The notes: generated from the letters alone by a model not told the origin. Counted from the stretch's first letter, positions 1-7,127 are shown. The stretch is 9,028 nucleotides of DNA from Ruminiclostridium sp. (GCA_017521345.1 JAFXCU010000097.1:1-9028); one strand, 5' to 3'. Numbers and translations: made by a program.

Positions 1-307
<307 letters not shown>

Positions 308-326
308 GACCGAAACCTGACATAAA

Positions 327-357
327 AACGGAACCGGAATCTCCGGTTCCGTTTTTT
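327..357 (+). terminator. Rho-independent terminator of eno
   Basis: An 11-bp perfect stem (327-337 with 343-353) around a 5-base loop, followed by a T run to 357, lies 20 bases after the eno stop codon. The A run on the left side means it could also work in reverse, but no minus-strand gene points at it directly. Confidence 0.93.
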
Positions 358-368
358 CATCGTCCAGT

Positions 369-502
369 TCCTCGGGACCCGCCGCAGGCGGGACGCAGCA
401 AATGCTGCGTGAATCTCGGAGAGTTCCCGCAGGGGGAATTCATTTCCCCCGAGGATGTCAAATCCGCCTGGGGCTCCCATCCGGTGTGTGCACCGGATGG
501 GA
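369..502. repeat. Multi-hairpin palindromic intergenic element
   Basis: A closing pair of 8-bp arms (369-376 with 448-455) encloses several hairpins: 378-383 with 387-392, 393-400 with 403-410 (8 bp, 2-base loop), an imperfect one at 411-426, and 432-438 with 444-450. A separate 12-bp perfect stem with a 4-base loop follows (475-486 with 491-502). No T run follows any of them, so they are not terminators. No reading frame is credible here. It could be a repeated extragenic palindrome or a folded RNA; the sequence alone does not decide. Confidence 0.6.
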
Positions 503-507
503 ATGCA

Positions 508-560
508 GGACGACGTGGCTGTGTACCTGGGCCGTGACGCTTTCTTCAACCTGAAGTAAG
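508..560 (+). repeat. 53-bp direct repeat, copy 2 (orphan eno 3' end)
   Basis: An exact copy of 255-307 with no enolase sequence in front of it; identity starts abruptly at 508. It encodes the last enolase residues and stop (554-560 is AAGTAAG) and is then followed by a different spacer and a different hairpin terminator. It is therefore a displaced gene end, not part of a simple tandem duplication, since the downstream sequences differ. The arrangement resembles an attachment-site pair left by an element that integrates into a gene's 3' end, or a scar of recombination with a second eno allele. Confidence 0.93.
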
Positions 561-580
561 AACCTCAATCCCAACAAATC

Positions 581-614
581 AAAAAGGAACCAGACACAAG
601 TCTGGTTCCTTTTT
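581..614. terminator. Bidirectional terminator between the orphan eno end and tetR
   Basis: A 14-bp perfect stem (581-594 with 601-614) around a 6-base loop, with A and T tracts on both sides. It stands just after copy 2 of the eno repeat on the plus strand and 25 bases after the tetR stop on the minus strand, so it probably ends tetR transcription today. Confidence 0.92.
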
Positions 615-638
615 TCATGTACAAAACAGAGTATTCCC

Positions 639-1190
639 TTACAGATCGCTGAAATCCAACCGATCCAGCACGTCCCGGGCGTTAAACTCACAGATGATCC
701 GTGCCAGCTCCTCTGGCGCTTCCTTGGCGCCGTTTTTCAGCCAGGTCAGACAGGTGTTGGACACCATCCCGGCGTGACAGTAGATCTTATACCGTTCCAC
801 CGAGGAGGCAGGCATATCCCCCAGCATCTCCTCGGCAAATCGGTTGATGTTATCCATGCTCAGGGTGCCCAGCCCGGCCCGCTGGAGAAGCAGGATCTCC
901 CTGGCCCTGGAGCGCTGAAGCTCCAGGATCATGGCCACCCACCGAACGGCGTCGGCGGGCTTCTCCTTCCGCAGCCGGGACAGGCCCTCCTGGCGGAGCT
1001 CCTCAAAGAACTCCTCCACCACTTCCTCCTTGCTGGTGAAGTTCCGGTAATAGGACTGGCGGGCCACCCCCGCCCGGGCCACGATCTCGGTGACGGTGAT
1101 CTCAGAAAAGGATTTCTCCTCCATCAGGTCCAGCAGGGCCCGGACGATCTTCTCCCGCACCTGCTGCCTGGCTTCCTTTCGCTTATCCAT
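639..1190 (-). CDS. TetR/AcrR-family transcriptional repressor
   Basis: A 183-residue protein with the TetR layout: an N-terminal helix-turn-helix (about residues 12-52; the ITVTEIVARAGVARQSYYRNF block holds the recognition helix) followed by a helical ligand-binding domain. The C-terminal stretch AGMVSNTCLTWLKNGAKEAPEEL is typical of the DhaS-like branch (the A-G-...-W-L-..-G pattern), where the ligand is often unknown. I take ATG at 1190 as the start rather than the longer frame to 1232, because an AAAGGGGG ribosome binding site lies about 5 bases before it. The gene is divergent from the COG3581 gene, and inverted repeats in the gap overlap that gene's promoter. The likely role is repression of the neighbour, and perhaps of itself, until an unknown effector binds. 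The target is inferred from position only. Confidence 0.9.
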   Translation of the reverse strand: MDKRKEARQQVREKIVRALLDLMEEKSFSEITVTEIVARAGVARQSYYRNFTSKEEVVEEFFEELRQEGLSRLRKEKPADAVRWVAMILELQRSRAREILLLQRAGLGTLSMDNINRFAEEMLGDMPASSVERYKIYCHAGMVSNTCLTWLKNGAKEAPEELARIICEFNARDVLDRLDFSDL

Positions 1191-1241
1191 AGCGGCCCCC
1201 TTTATGTGACAAATTTTTCTAATTCGGTTCACATACCATTC

Positions 1242-1269
1242 TTGACGGAATCATCAGAAGTGATACAAT
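1242..1269 (+). promoter_or_regulatory. Sigma-A-type promoter for the COG3581 gene
   Basis: TTGACG (1242-1247) and TACAAT (1264-1269) are separated by 16 bases and lie 64 bases upstream of the 1334 start. The -10 box is inside the putative TetR operator, the usual geometry for repression. Confidence 0.7.
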
Positions 1270-1294
1270 TTGTATCTGGTACAGATTGTATCAC
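1260..1294. promoter_or_regulatory. Putative TetR operator (nested inverted repeats)
   Basis: Perfect 10-bp arms GTGATACAAT (1260-1269) and ATTGTATCAC (1285-1294) are separated by 15 bases. Nested inside is a 15-bp palindrome GATACAA-T-TTGTATC (1262-1276). The half-site GATACAA/TTGTATC therefore occurs three times, which would allow two repressor dimers to bind side by side over the -10 box and transcription start. Assignment to the adjacent TetR protein is inferred from proximity. Confidence 0.7.
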
Positions 1295-1333
1295 ATCAAA
1301 GAATCCCTGTCAATGTACGGAAGGAGGCCCAAA

Positions 1334-2571
<1,238 letters not shown>

Positions 2572-2572
<1 letters not shown>

Positions 2573-2606
2573 AAAACGCCTCATGTCCCGGACATGGGGC
2601 ATTTTT
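2572..2606 (+). terminator. Terminator after the COG3581 gene
   Basis: A hairpin beginning at the last base of the stop codon: AAAAA-C-GCC-T-CATGTC pairs with GACATG-G-GGC-A-TTTTT, with one mismatch and one G-T pair and a 3-base loop. It ends in the T run 2602-2606. Confidence 0.85.
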
Positions 2607-2622
2607 GTTTCAGAAATCTTAC

Positions 2623-2651
2623 AATTCCCCCAAGATGGTGAAAATTCCCCC
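2623..2651 (+). repeat. AATTCCCCC direct repeat pair, 20-bp period
   Basis: The same 9-mer occurs at 2623-2631 and 2643-2651, exactly 20 bp (about two helical turns) apart, just upstream of the probable promoter of the surface-protein operon. This spacing would place two protein contacts on one face of the DNA. Function is unproven. Confidence 0.4.
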
Positions 2652-2675
2652 TAATTACTGGACTTTTTTCCCCTT

Positions 2676-2703
2676 TTGTGCCATACTGATGCTGTATTAT
2701 TAT
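2676..2703 (+). promoter_or_regulatory. Possible promoter of the surface-protein operon
   Basis: TTGTGC (2676-2681) and TATTAT (2698-2703) are 16 bases apart, in the only A+T-rich stretch between the preceding terminator and the 2742 start. The match is moderate, so the exact boxes are uncertain. Confidence 0.4.
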
Positions 2704-2741
2704 GCAAACACTCCACACCCACGCAAAGGAGGCATTCTGAC

Positions 2742-3767
2742 GTGAAGAAAAACAGACGTGTCCTCTCCGCTTTCCTGGCCCTGGTGATGCTCCTCACCCT
2801 GCTGCCGGCCCCTCTGGCCGGAGCCGCCGGGACGGCTGTGTATAACGGCACCAACTACAGCACTGACTACACCACCTGGCGCCAGGGCGACCCCGCCTGG
2901 GGCAACACCCCCCTGGGCGACCTGCACACCTTCGGCGGGTCGGGCTGCCTGATCTCCTCCATCGCTGTGCTCATGTGCCACTCCGGGGCCTATGACCCCG
3001 CCCAGCTGAACCCCGGCTCCCTCCGGGACTGGCTGAACAAGCAGGGTTACATCAGCCACAGCCAGACCAGCTCCCAGGACGCTCTGCTGTCCTTCGGCCA
3101 GATGACCTACAACACCTCCCCCCGGTTCTACTTCACCAACCAGGAGTTCTTCTCCACCGACACCCCCATGGCCGAGGTGGCCGCCAAGGTCAGCGCCCTC
3201 CAGGCCAGCGGCTACTATGTCATCGGCCGCGTGAAGTACAGCGGCCACTTCGTGGCCCTGGACAAGGTGGTGGGGGAAGACGTGAAGATCTTCGACTCCG
3301 GCGCCGCCGCCAAGAAGCTCCTGTCTGAGTACAACGGCACCATCGGCGGCCTCATCTGCTTCAAAGCCAACCCCTCCGCCAAGGATACCATCCTGGGCAC
3401 CATCGCCACCCCCACCGCACCCACCGTGGCCAAGCTGGCCGACGCCTACGGCACCGGGGACAGCATCTCCGTCTCCTGGAGCCCCGCAAACCTGGCCACC
3501 CACTACAACATCTACGTGGAGCAGAAGCAGGCAGACGGCTCCTGGAAGGCCAACTACCAGTACCACTTCTACGCCACCTCCCCCACTTCCCTGAAACCCC
3601 TGCCCGCAGGCACCTACCGGGTGAAGGTCCAGGCCACCAACGCCAACGCCACCCCCTGGACCTACACCAACTCCGACTGGCAGACCTTCCAGGTGAAGCA
3701 GGGCTTCCTCACGGTCACCTATGACGCCGCCGGCGGTACCCTCTCCAACAAGTACCAGCTGACCTAG
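2742..3767 (+). CDS. Secreted C39-like cysteine peptidase/FN3 protein, N-terminal part ending at in-frame TAG
   Basis: The frame opens at GTG 2742, 9 bases after AAAGGAGG (2725-2732), and encodes 341 residues. Residues 1-30 are a signal peptide (MKKNRR, a hydrophobic core, cleavage near AGA-AG). Residues about 35-210 fit the Peptidase_C39_2 fold: WRQGDPAWGNTPLG, then GSGCLISSIAVLM with candidate catalytic Cys69, GHFVALD with His169 and KIFDSG with Asp185. Residues about 223-318 look like a fibronectin type III domain (VSWSPANLATHYNIYVE ... PAGTYRVKVQATN). The frame stops at TAG (3765-3767) inside a Listeria-Bacteroides (InlB) B-repeat that starts at LTVTYDAAGGTLSN. Translation continues in the same frame beyond the TAG into the rest of that repeat and three SLH domains, so this is one gene interrupted by a nonsense codon (or a recoded or mis-sequenced one). 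If translation stops here, the enzyme would be exported without its wall anchor. Confidence 0.82.
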   Translation: MKKNRRVLSAFLALVMLLTLLPAPLAGAAGTAVYNGTNYSTDYTTWRQGDPAWGNTPLGDLHTFGGSGCLISSIAVLMCHSGAYDPAQLNPGSLRDWLNKQGYISHSQTSSQDALLSFGQMTYNTSPRFYFTNQEFFSTDTPMAEVAAKVSALQASGYYVIGRVKYSGHFVALDKVVGEDVKIFDSGAAAKKLLSEYNGTIGGLICFKANPSAKDTILGTIATPTAPTVAKLADAYGTGDSISVSWSPANLATHYNIYVEQKQADGSWKANYQYHFYATSPTSLKPLPAGTYRVKVQATNANATPWTYTNSDWQTFQVKQGFLTVTYDAAGGTLSNKYQLT

Positions 3768-4487
3768 CCCGGCAGCGCCTACCAGCTGCCCACCCCCACC
3801 CGCTCCGGCTATGCCTTCCTGGGCTGGTTCACCTCCGCCGGAAAGCTGGTGAACAGCAGCGCCGTGGTCTCCACCACCAGCGGCCACACCCTCACCGCCA
3901 AGTGGACCCCCGGCGTGGGCTTCCATAAGACCGCCACCTACAACGGCATCTTCACCGACGTGGCCAGAAACGCTTGGTACTACAACAACATTGCCAACGT
4001 CTACGCCTACGGCCTGATGAACGGTGTGGAGACCACCAAGTTCAAGCCCGCCGACCAGGTCACCGCCGCCCAGACCATCACCCTGGCCGCCCGGATGCGG
4101 AAGCTCTTCCTGACGGGAGACGGCACCTTCTCCACCACCTCCCCCTGGAACAAGGCCTATTCCGACTACTGCCTCAGCCAGGGCATCATCGGCAACCTGC
4201 CCGCTGACATGAACGGCACCCTCACCCGACAGGAGTTCGCCGCCATCCTGGCCAACGCCCTGCCCGCCGAGGCCCTGCCCGCCATCAACTCCATCGCCGC
4301 CGGGTCCATCCCCGATGTGTACCGGTCTGACGCCGCCATCTACAAGCTCTACCGGGCGGGCATCCTGGCCGGCAACGACGCCCTGGGTACCTTCCGGCCC
4401 AACGACCCCATCAACCGGGCCGAGGTGGCCACCATCCTGGTGCGTATGGCCGATCCCAACGCCCGTGTCCTGTTCACCCTCAGTTAA
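3768..4487 (+). pseudogene. C-terminal part of the same protein: rest of the B-repeat plus three SLH domains
   Basis: This continues in frame directly after the TAG at 3765 to a TAA at 4485-4487 (239 residues; whole gene 581 residues if the TAG were read). It begins with the second half of the InlB-type repeat (LPTPTRSGYAFLGWFTSAGKL). Three SLH domains follow, which normally bind secondary cell-wall polymers and hold proteins in the S-layer: FTDVARNAWYYNNIANVYAYGLMNG, AYSDYCLSQGIIGN with LTRQEFAAILANAL, and PDVYRSDAAIYKLYRAGILAG with FRPNDPINRAEVATIL. A start at GTG 3849 is possible on paper, but it falls inside the B-repeat, lacks a convincing ribosome binding site and lacks a signal peptide, so I do not regard it as a separate gene. 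The reading frame is otherwise clean with native codon use, so the interruption is recent, functional or an artefact. Confidence 0.75.
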
Positions 4488-4493
4488 ACGACC

Positions 4494-5327
4494 ATGAGAG
4501 CCTCTGTGAAGAAGGGCCTTCTCGCAGCCCTGGCCGTCCTCCTTCTGGGGACGGCCGCTCTTTTCCTGATGGGGACCACCGATGAACTGGTCACCGTCAC
4601 CTATACGCTGGACGCCCCGGAGGTGGACCGGCCCGTCCGGCTGGCCCTGGTCACCGACCTCCACTCCTGCGATTACGGAGAGGGGCAGTCGGAGCTTCTG
4701 GACGCCATCGCCGCCCAAAGCCCCCACGCCGTCCTCCTGGGTGGGGATATCATCGACGACGATATCCCTCGGAAAAAGGGCGAGGAATTTGTAACAAAGG
4801 TCTCCCAGATCTACCCCACCTGCTACGTCTCCGGAAACCATGAGTTCCGCACCGATGATATCGCGGGCATCAAGGACTTTCTCCGCACCGCCGGGGCATA
4901 TGTTCTGGAGGGGGACTGCCTCCCCCTGACCCTGGAGGGCCAGACCATCCAGATCTGCGGGGTGGACGACCCGGAGGGCATCGGCCAGGAGGCCATGACC
5001 CAGCAGCTGGCCCAGGCCGCCGCCCAGGCCGACCCTGCCCTCTTTACCGTCCTCCTGTCCCACCGACCGGAGCAGATCGAACACTACCGGTCCTTCGGGG
5101 CCTTTGACCTGATCCTGTCCGGCCACGCCCACGGAGGCCAGTGGCGGATCCCCGGCCTCCTGAACGGCCTGCTGGCCCCCAACCAGGGCCTCTTCCCGGA
5201 CTACGCCGGGGGCCGGTACGACTTCCCCGATGCCACCTTTGTGGTGAGCCGGGGCCTGGCCCGGGAGTCCACCCGGATCCCCCGGCTCTTCAACAGCCCG
5301 GAGCTGGTCATCATTGAAATCACCTGA
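4494..5327 (+). CDS. Membrane-anchored metallophosphoesterase (YkuE/YaeI-like)
   Basis: A 277-residue calcineurin-like phosphoesterase. Residues about 8-27 form an N-terminal membrane anchor (GLLAALAVLLLGTAALFLM), so the catalytic domain probably lies outside the membrane. The metal-binding motifs are in the expected order: D55-L-H57, GGD85, GNHE (114-117), H190 (LLSHRP) and GHAHGGQ (210-216). These coordinate two metal ions that activate water to cleave phosphoesters. The substrate cannot be read from the sequence; relatives act on phospholipid or envelope-linked phosphates. The gene starts 6 bases after the stop of the SLH protein and has no strong ribosome binding site, so it may rely on translational coupling. 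That is of interest because the upstream frame contains a premature TAG. Confidence 0.92.
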   Translation: MRASVKKGLLAALAVLLLGTAALFLMGTTDELVTVTYTLDAPEVDRPVRLALVTDLHSCDYGEGQSELLDAIAAQSPHAVLLGGDIIDDDIPRKKGEEFVTKVSQIYPTCYVSGNHEFRTDDIAGIKDFLRTAGAYVLEGDCLPLTLEGQTIQICGVDDPEGIGQEAMTQQLAQAAAQADPALFTVLLSHRPEQIEHYRSFGAFDLILSGHAHGGQWRIPGLLNGLLAPNQGLFPDYAGGRYDFPDATFVVSRGLARESTRIPRLFNSPELVIIEIT

Positions 5328-5348
5328 ACACAGAAAGGAAGTATCCCC

Positions 5349-5726
5349 ATGAGTACACCCCGAAACGACAGAGCCACACAAATGTTCTTCCTGGCCATGC
5401 TCTGGCTGTGCACCGCCCTCCTCAGCGGCTATCAGTTCCCCCTGAGCCGGATCTTTGAGCCGGACGTTCAGATCTTCCCCCTCATTTGCTTCCTGCTGTT
5501 CTTCGGTGCCCTGGGCAGCCTGATGACCCGCATCTACGGCTCGGGCTACACCCTCCGCATCCTGGTGATGGTCTTCATCTTCGCCTCTCTGGGCCTGGTG
5601 GGCCGGTACCTGTTCTCCGCTGACCTTTCCATCTTCACCGCCAAAAACGTGATCGAGTATCTCATCACCGTCACCCTGTACACCACCATCGCCTACAACT
5701 GGTTCCCCAAGGGAAAGCAAGGCTAA
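5349..5726 (+). CDS. Small multi-pass membrane protein, function unknown
   Basis: A 125-residue protein preceded by AAAGGAAG 8 bases before ATG 5349. It is strongly hydrophobic, with about four membrane segments: residues 11-28 (MFFLAMLWLCTALLSGY), 41-60 (IFPLICFLLFFGALGSL), 68-88 (LRILVMVFIFASLGLVGRYL) and 98-117 (KNVIEYLITVTLYTTIAYNW). Short charged ends are present (MSTPRNDR and PKGKQG). I do not recognise the family. It follows the phosphoesterase by 21 bases on the same strand and is the last gene before a strong terminator, so it is probably cotranscribed with it. Confidence 0.83.
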   Translation: MSTPRNDRATQMFFLAMLWLCTALLSGYQFPLSRIFEPDVQIFPLICFLLFFGALGSLMTRIYGSGYTLRILVMVFIFASLGLVGRYLFSADLSIFTAKNVIEYLITVTLYTTIAYNWFPKGKQG

Positions 5727-5731
5727 ACGTG

Positions 5732-5764
5732 AAAGCACCCGCTCAATGAGCGGGTGCTTTTTTT
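5732..5764. terminator. Bidirectional terminator between converging genes
   Basis: A 13-bp perfect stem (5732-5744 with 5748-5760) with T run 5758-5764 on the plus strand and an A tract at the left end. It stands between the end of the small membrane protein and the stop of the minus-strand gene at 5763, and so serves both. Confidence 0.93.
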
Positions 5765-6197
5765 ACAGCAAATCTTCTGATGTGGCGATAACCGTGCCCT
5801 CGAAGAACTCCACAGCGAATTGGTCCATGGACTCGTCGATGGCAAACGTGGTGGTGTAGTCCTCCACGAAGCCGCCGGGGTAATGGTAGTCGATGATCTG
5901 GTAGCCGTCCTCATCCCATTGAATATGGGCGGTGTGCCGTGTATCACAGGTGGTGGGATAATAGTCGATGGCGAAGGTTCCGTAGAAGTGGCGGGCCTCA
6001 TGGAACAAACGCTTTTCTATGGTGCCGTCCATACGGACGGTGGTTTCCTCCTGGGCTGCGTCGTCCACGTACACCGTGGCGGTGACCTCCTTGCTGACCT
6101 CGGTTTTGAAGGGGTAGTTCCACAGGAAAACGCCCAGGATCACCAGGGCCACAGCCAGCTCGGCAATGAGCCACTTTTTCACGTTCATGTTCTCCAT
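5763..6197 (-). CDS. N-terminally anchored hypothetical protein
   Basis: A 144-residue protein with its start fixed by AAAGGAGGTGG about 7 bases before ATG 6197. Residues about 7-26 (KKWLIAELAVALVILGVFLW) form one membrane anchor or uncleaved signal. The rest is a polar, acidic domain rich in Tyr, Thr and Asp (for example RHFYGTFAIDYYPTTCDTRH and YQIIDYHYPGGFVEDYTTTF) with the look of a beta-sheet extracytoplasmic domain. I do not recognise the family. It is transcribed alone from the promoter at 6218-6246 and ends at the shared terminator. Confidence 0.85.
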   Translation of the reverse strand: MENMNVKKWLIAELAVALVILGVFLWNYPFKTEVSKEVTATVYVDDAAQEETTVRMDGTIEKRLFHEARHFYGTFAIDYYPTTCDTRHTAHIQWDEDGYQIIDYHYPGGFVEDYTTTFAIDESMDQFAVEFFEGTVIATSEDLL

Positions 6198-6217
6198 AGG
6201 ACCACCTCCTTTGGGTC

Positions 6218-6246
6218 AGTATAGCAGAACAAATACCACTTGTCTA
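6218..6246 (-). promoter_or_regulatory. Promoter of the anchored hypothetical gene
   Basis: Read on the minus strand: TAGACA (6241-6246) and TATACT (6218-6223) with exactly 17 bases between. It lies 20 bases ahead of the 6197 start, leaving a short leader that contains the ribosome binding site. Confidence 0.75.
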
Positions 6247-6281
6247 CTGAGGATTATGTGGTGACTACACGATACGTTCCA

Positions 6282-6363
6282 TGTAGGGGCCGATGACCAC
6301 ATCGGCCCACCCACCTCCGCCATAAATGCCACGTTGACGGGCGATTCGTGAATCGCCCCTACA
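6282..6363. mobile_element. 82-bp MITE-like element with TGTAGGGGC terminal inverted repeats
   Basis: The ends are TGTAGGGGC (6282-6290) and GCCCCTACA (6355-6363), a perfect 9-bp terminal inverted repeat. Each end also forms its own hairpin: 6287-6295 with 6300-6308 (around ACCA) and 6339-6347 with 6350-6358 (around GT). There is no reading frame. Size, terminal repeats and lack of coding fit a non-autonomous miniature transposable element. I cannot see a convincing target-site duplication, and copy number cannot be judged from one window. Confidence 0.6.
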
Positions 6364-6387
6364 AAACTCACAATTAACCTCGTAGAG

Positions 6388-6501
6388 TTTCGCCGTCGCA
6401 ACGGCGAAAAGAAATCCAATCCGTTTTCTGGCGCGACATGCGCGTGCCAGAAAACACTTCTCGGCCTGCCAGTGTGCCCATAGGGCGCGCACAGCAGGCC
6501 G
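6388..6501. repeat. Run of three large hairpins in the intergenic region
   Basis: Three inverted repeats in a row: 6388-6396 with 6401-6409 (9 bp, 4-base loop), 6423-6432 with 6446-6455 (10 bp) and 6462-6469 with 6494-6501 (8 bp, with further pairing inside). None has a T run. I see no gene between 6198 and 6558 apart from these structures, the MITE-like element and the terminator. Confidence 0.55.
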
Positions 6502-6514
6502 TGATCCCCAAAAC

Positions 6515-6552
6515 AAAAAGCACCTGTTTTCCAAAGAAAACAGGTGCTTTTT
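6515..6552. terminator. Terminator downstream of the yebC remnant
   Basis: A 16-bp perfect stem (6515-6530 with 6537-6552) around a 6-base loop, with A and T tracts at both ends. It lies 6 bases beyond the yebC stop on the minus strand. Confidence 0.92.
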
Positions 6553-6558
6553 CGTTTC

Positions 6559-6705
6559 TTATTCTTCGTCCCAGTTGTGGTACACGTTCTGGACGTCGTC
6601 GTTGTCCTCGAGCATGTCGATGAGCTTCTCCATGTTCTTGATATCGCCGGCGTCGGTCAGCTTCACGTAGTTCTGGGGGACCATCTCCACCTGTGCGGAG
6701 GCGAA
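6559..6705 (-). pseudogene. yebC: YebC/PmpR-family regulator, only the C-terminal ~48 residues
   Basis: The minus-strand frame ending at TAA (6559-6561) reads [16 protein letters not shown] ... [26 protein letters not shown]. This is the well-conserved end of the YebC/TACO1 family (normally about 240 residues; a cytoplasmic protein acting in transcription or translation control). Family similarity stops near 6705. Upstream in the same frame come about 13 unrelated codons and then a TAA, and the DNA turns more A+T-rich. The native terminator is still in place. This is therefore a 3' remnant whose first 80% has been lost or displaced by rearrangement. A full copy may exist elsewhere in the genome. 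No product is expected from this frame. Confidence 0.85.
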
Positions 6706-6758
6706 ATTGCAACTTTTCGAGCGGGAATGTTGTGATTTCCCGGCTTTTTATGCTTCAT
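6663..6758 (-). other. Start of a small broken reading frame fused to the yebC remnant
   Basis: An ATG at 6758 (minus strand) opens a lysine-rich frame [18 protein letters not shown]. At about 6705 it crosses into yebC DNA in a different frame and ends at 6663. It lies about 75 bases downstream of a good promoter (6832-6860). The first ~18 codons may be the true N-terminus of a gene from the inserted DNA, cut off at the junction. The ribosome binding site is weak (GGAAAG directly before the ATG), so this is tentative. Confidence 0.3.
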
Positions 6759-6831
6759 CTTTCCAAGCACCCAAGCTTACACTCTTTGCGCTTGTATTCC
6801 ACAGTCTAGCCGTGAGCTAAACCATAGCTAA

Positions 6832-6860
6832 ACTATACCCCGAATCTGGGAATCCGTCAA
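6832..6860 (-). promoter_or_regulatory. Strong minus-strand promoter in the A+T-richer island
   Basis: TTGACG (6855-6860, minus strand) and TATAGT (6832-6837) are separated by exactly 17 bases, with GGGG before the -10 box. The sequence just after the -10 repeats the word TTTAGCT (AGCTAAA on the plus strand at two places in 6817-6832), which may be an operator. It reads toward the yebC remnant. Confidence 0.6.
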
Positions 6861-6925
6861 CGCTGGACTACGGTGTACGTCGTTGTTTTTTTCGTCCCAC
6901 AGCAATATAGTATCAATGGGTGCAC

Positions 6926-7011
6926 ATGGGGGAAATTACCTTTCCACACCAACTGCCTCGCTACTGGCTGCGCCATTAGCTCGCCACCTGCGGCGAAAAG
7001 GTATCCCCCAT
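6926..7011. repeat. Branched 86-bp inverted repeat
   Basis: The outer arms pair over 15 bp with a 3-base bulge (6926-6933 with 7004-7011; 6937-6943 with 6997-7003). Inside are two hairpins: 6960-6968 with 6972-6980 (GCTA/TAGC and GGC/GCC around an internal loop) and 6982-6985 with 6992-6995. The fold is a multi-branched structure with an unpaired arm at 6944-6959. It could be a structured RNA on either strand, a single-stranded-DNA hairpin of a mobile element, or a plasmid transfer or replication site. No family is recognised. Confidence 0.5.
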
Positions 7012-7073
7012 CCCCCCTTACCAAAGGCCGCGTTTGAATCATTCACTTCAAAAAGCAGACCTCAGCCAAACCC

Positions 7074-7115
7074 AAAATCACGGGGTGTCTATATATAAAG
7101 GGTACCCCTGATTTT
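7074..7115 (-). terminator. Probable terminator after the helicase remnant
   Basis: AAAATCA-GGGGT arms (7109-7115 plus 7104-7108, read on the minus strand, with 7074-7080 plus 7082-7086, one bulged base) enclose an A+T-rich loop. The structure ends in four T's on the minus strand, 13 bases after the helicase stop. The tail is short, so confidence is moderate. Confidence 0.5.
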
Positions 7116-7127
7116 GTCCGGATGACA

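Noticed and set aside
458..691. A 77-codon minus-strand frame across the eno repeat and terminator
   Set aside because: It crosses a terminator and the antisense of an enolase fragment, with no family features.
3753..3788. Nine-base direct repeat TACCAGCTG on both sides of the TAG (27 bp apart)
   Set aside because: It matches the natural YQL...YQL pattern of B-repeats and the period is a whole number of codons. It does not by itself suggest insertion or recoding.
3849..4487. Treating the SLH half as an independent gene starting at GTG 3849
   Set aside because: The start falls inside a B-repeat domain, has no clear ribosome binding site and no signal peptide, and the same frame is continuous with the upstream peptidase across the TAG.
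2700..5738. A 1012-codon open frame on the minus strand across the surface-protein operon
   Set aside because: It is antisense to three well-supported genes. It is rich in Gly/Val/His/Gln with no recognisable domain, as expected for the complement of GC-rich codons, and it has no ribosome binding site.
6374..6712. A 112-codon minus-strand frame over the yebC tail and hairpins
   Set aside because: It is out of frame with the clear YebC C-terminus, and it reads through the terminator and hairpin cluster.
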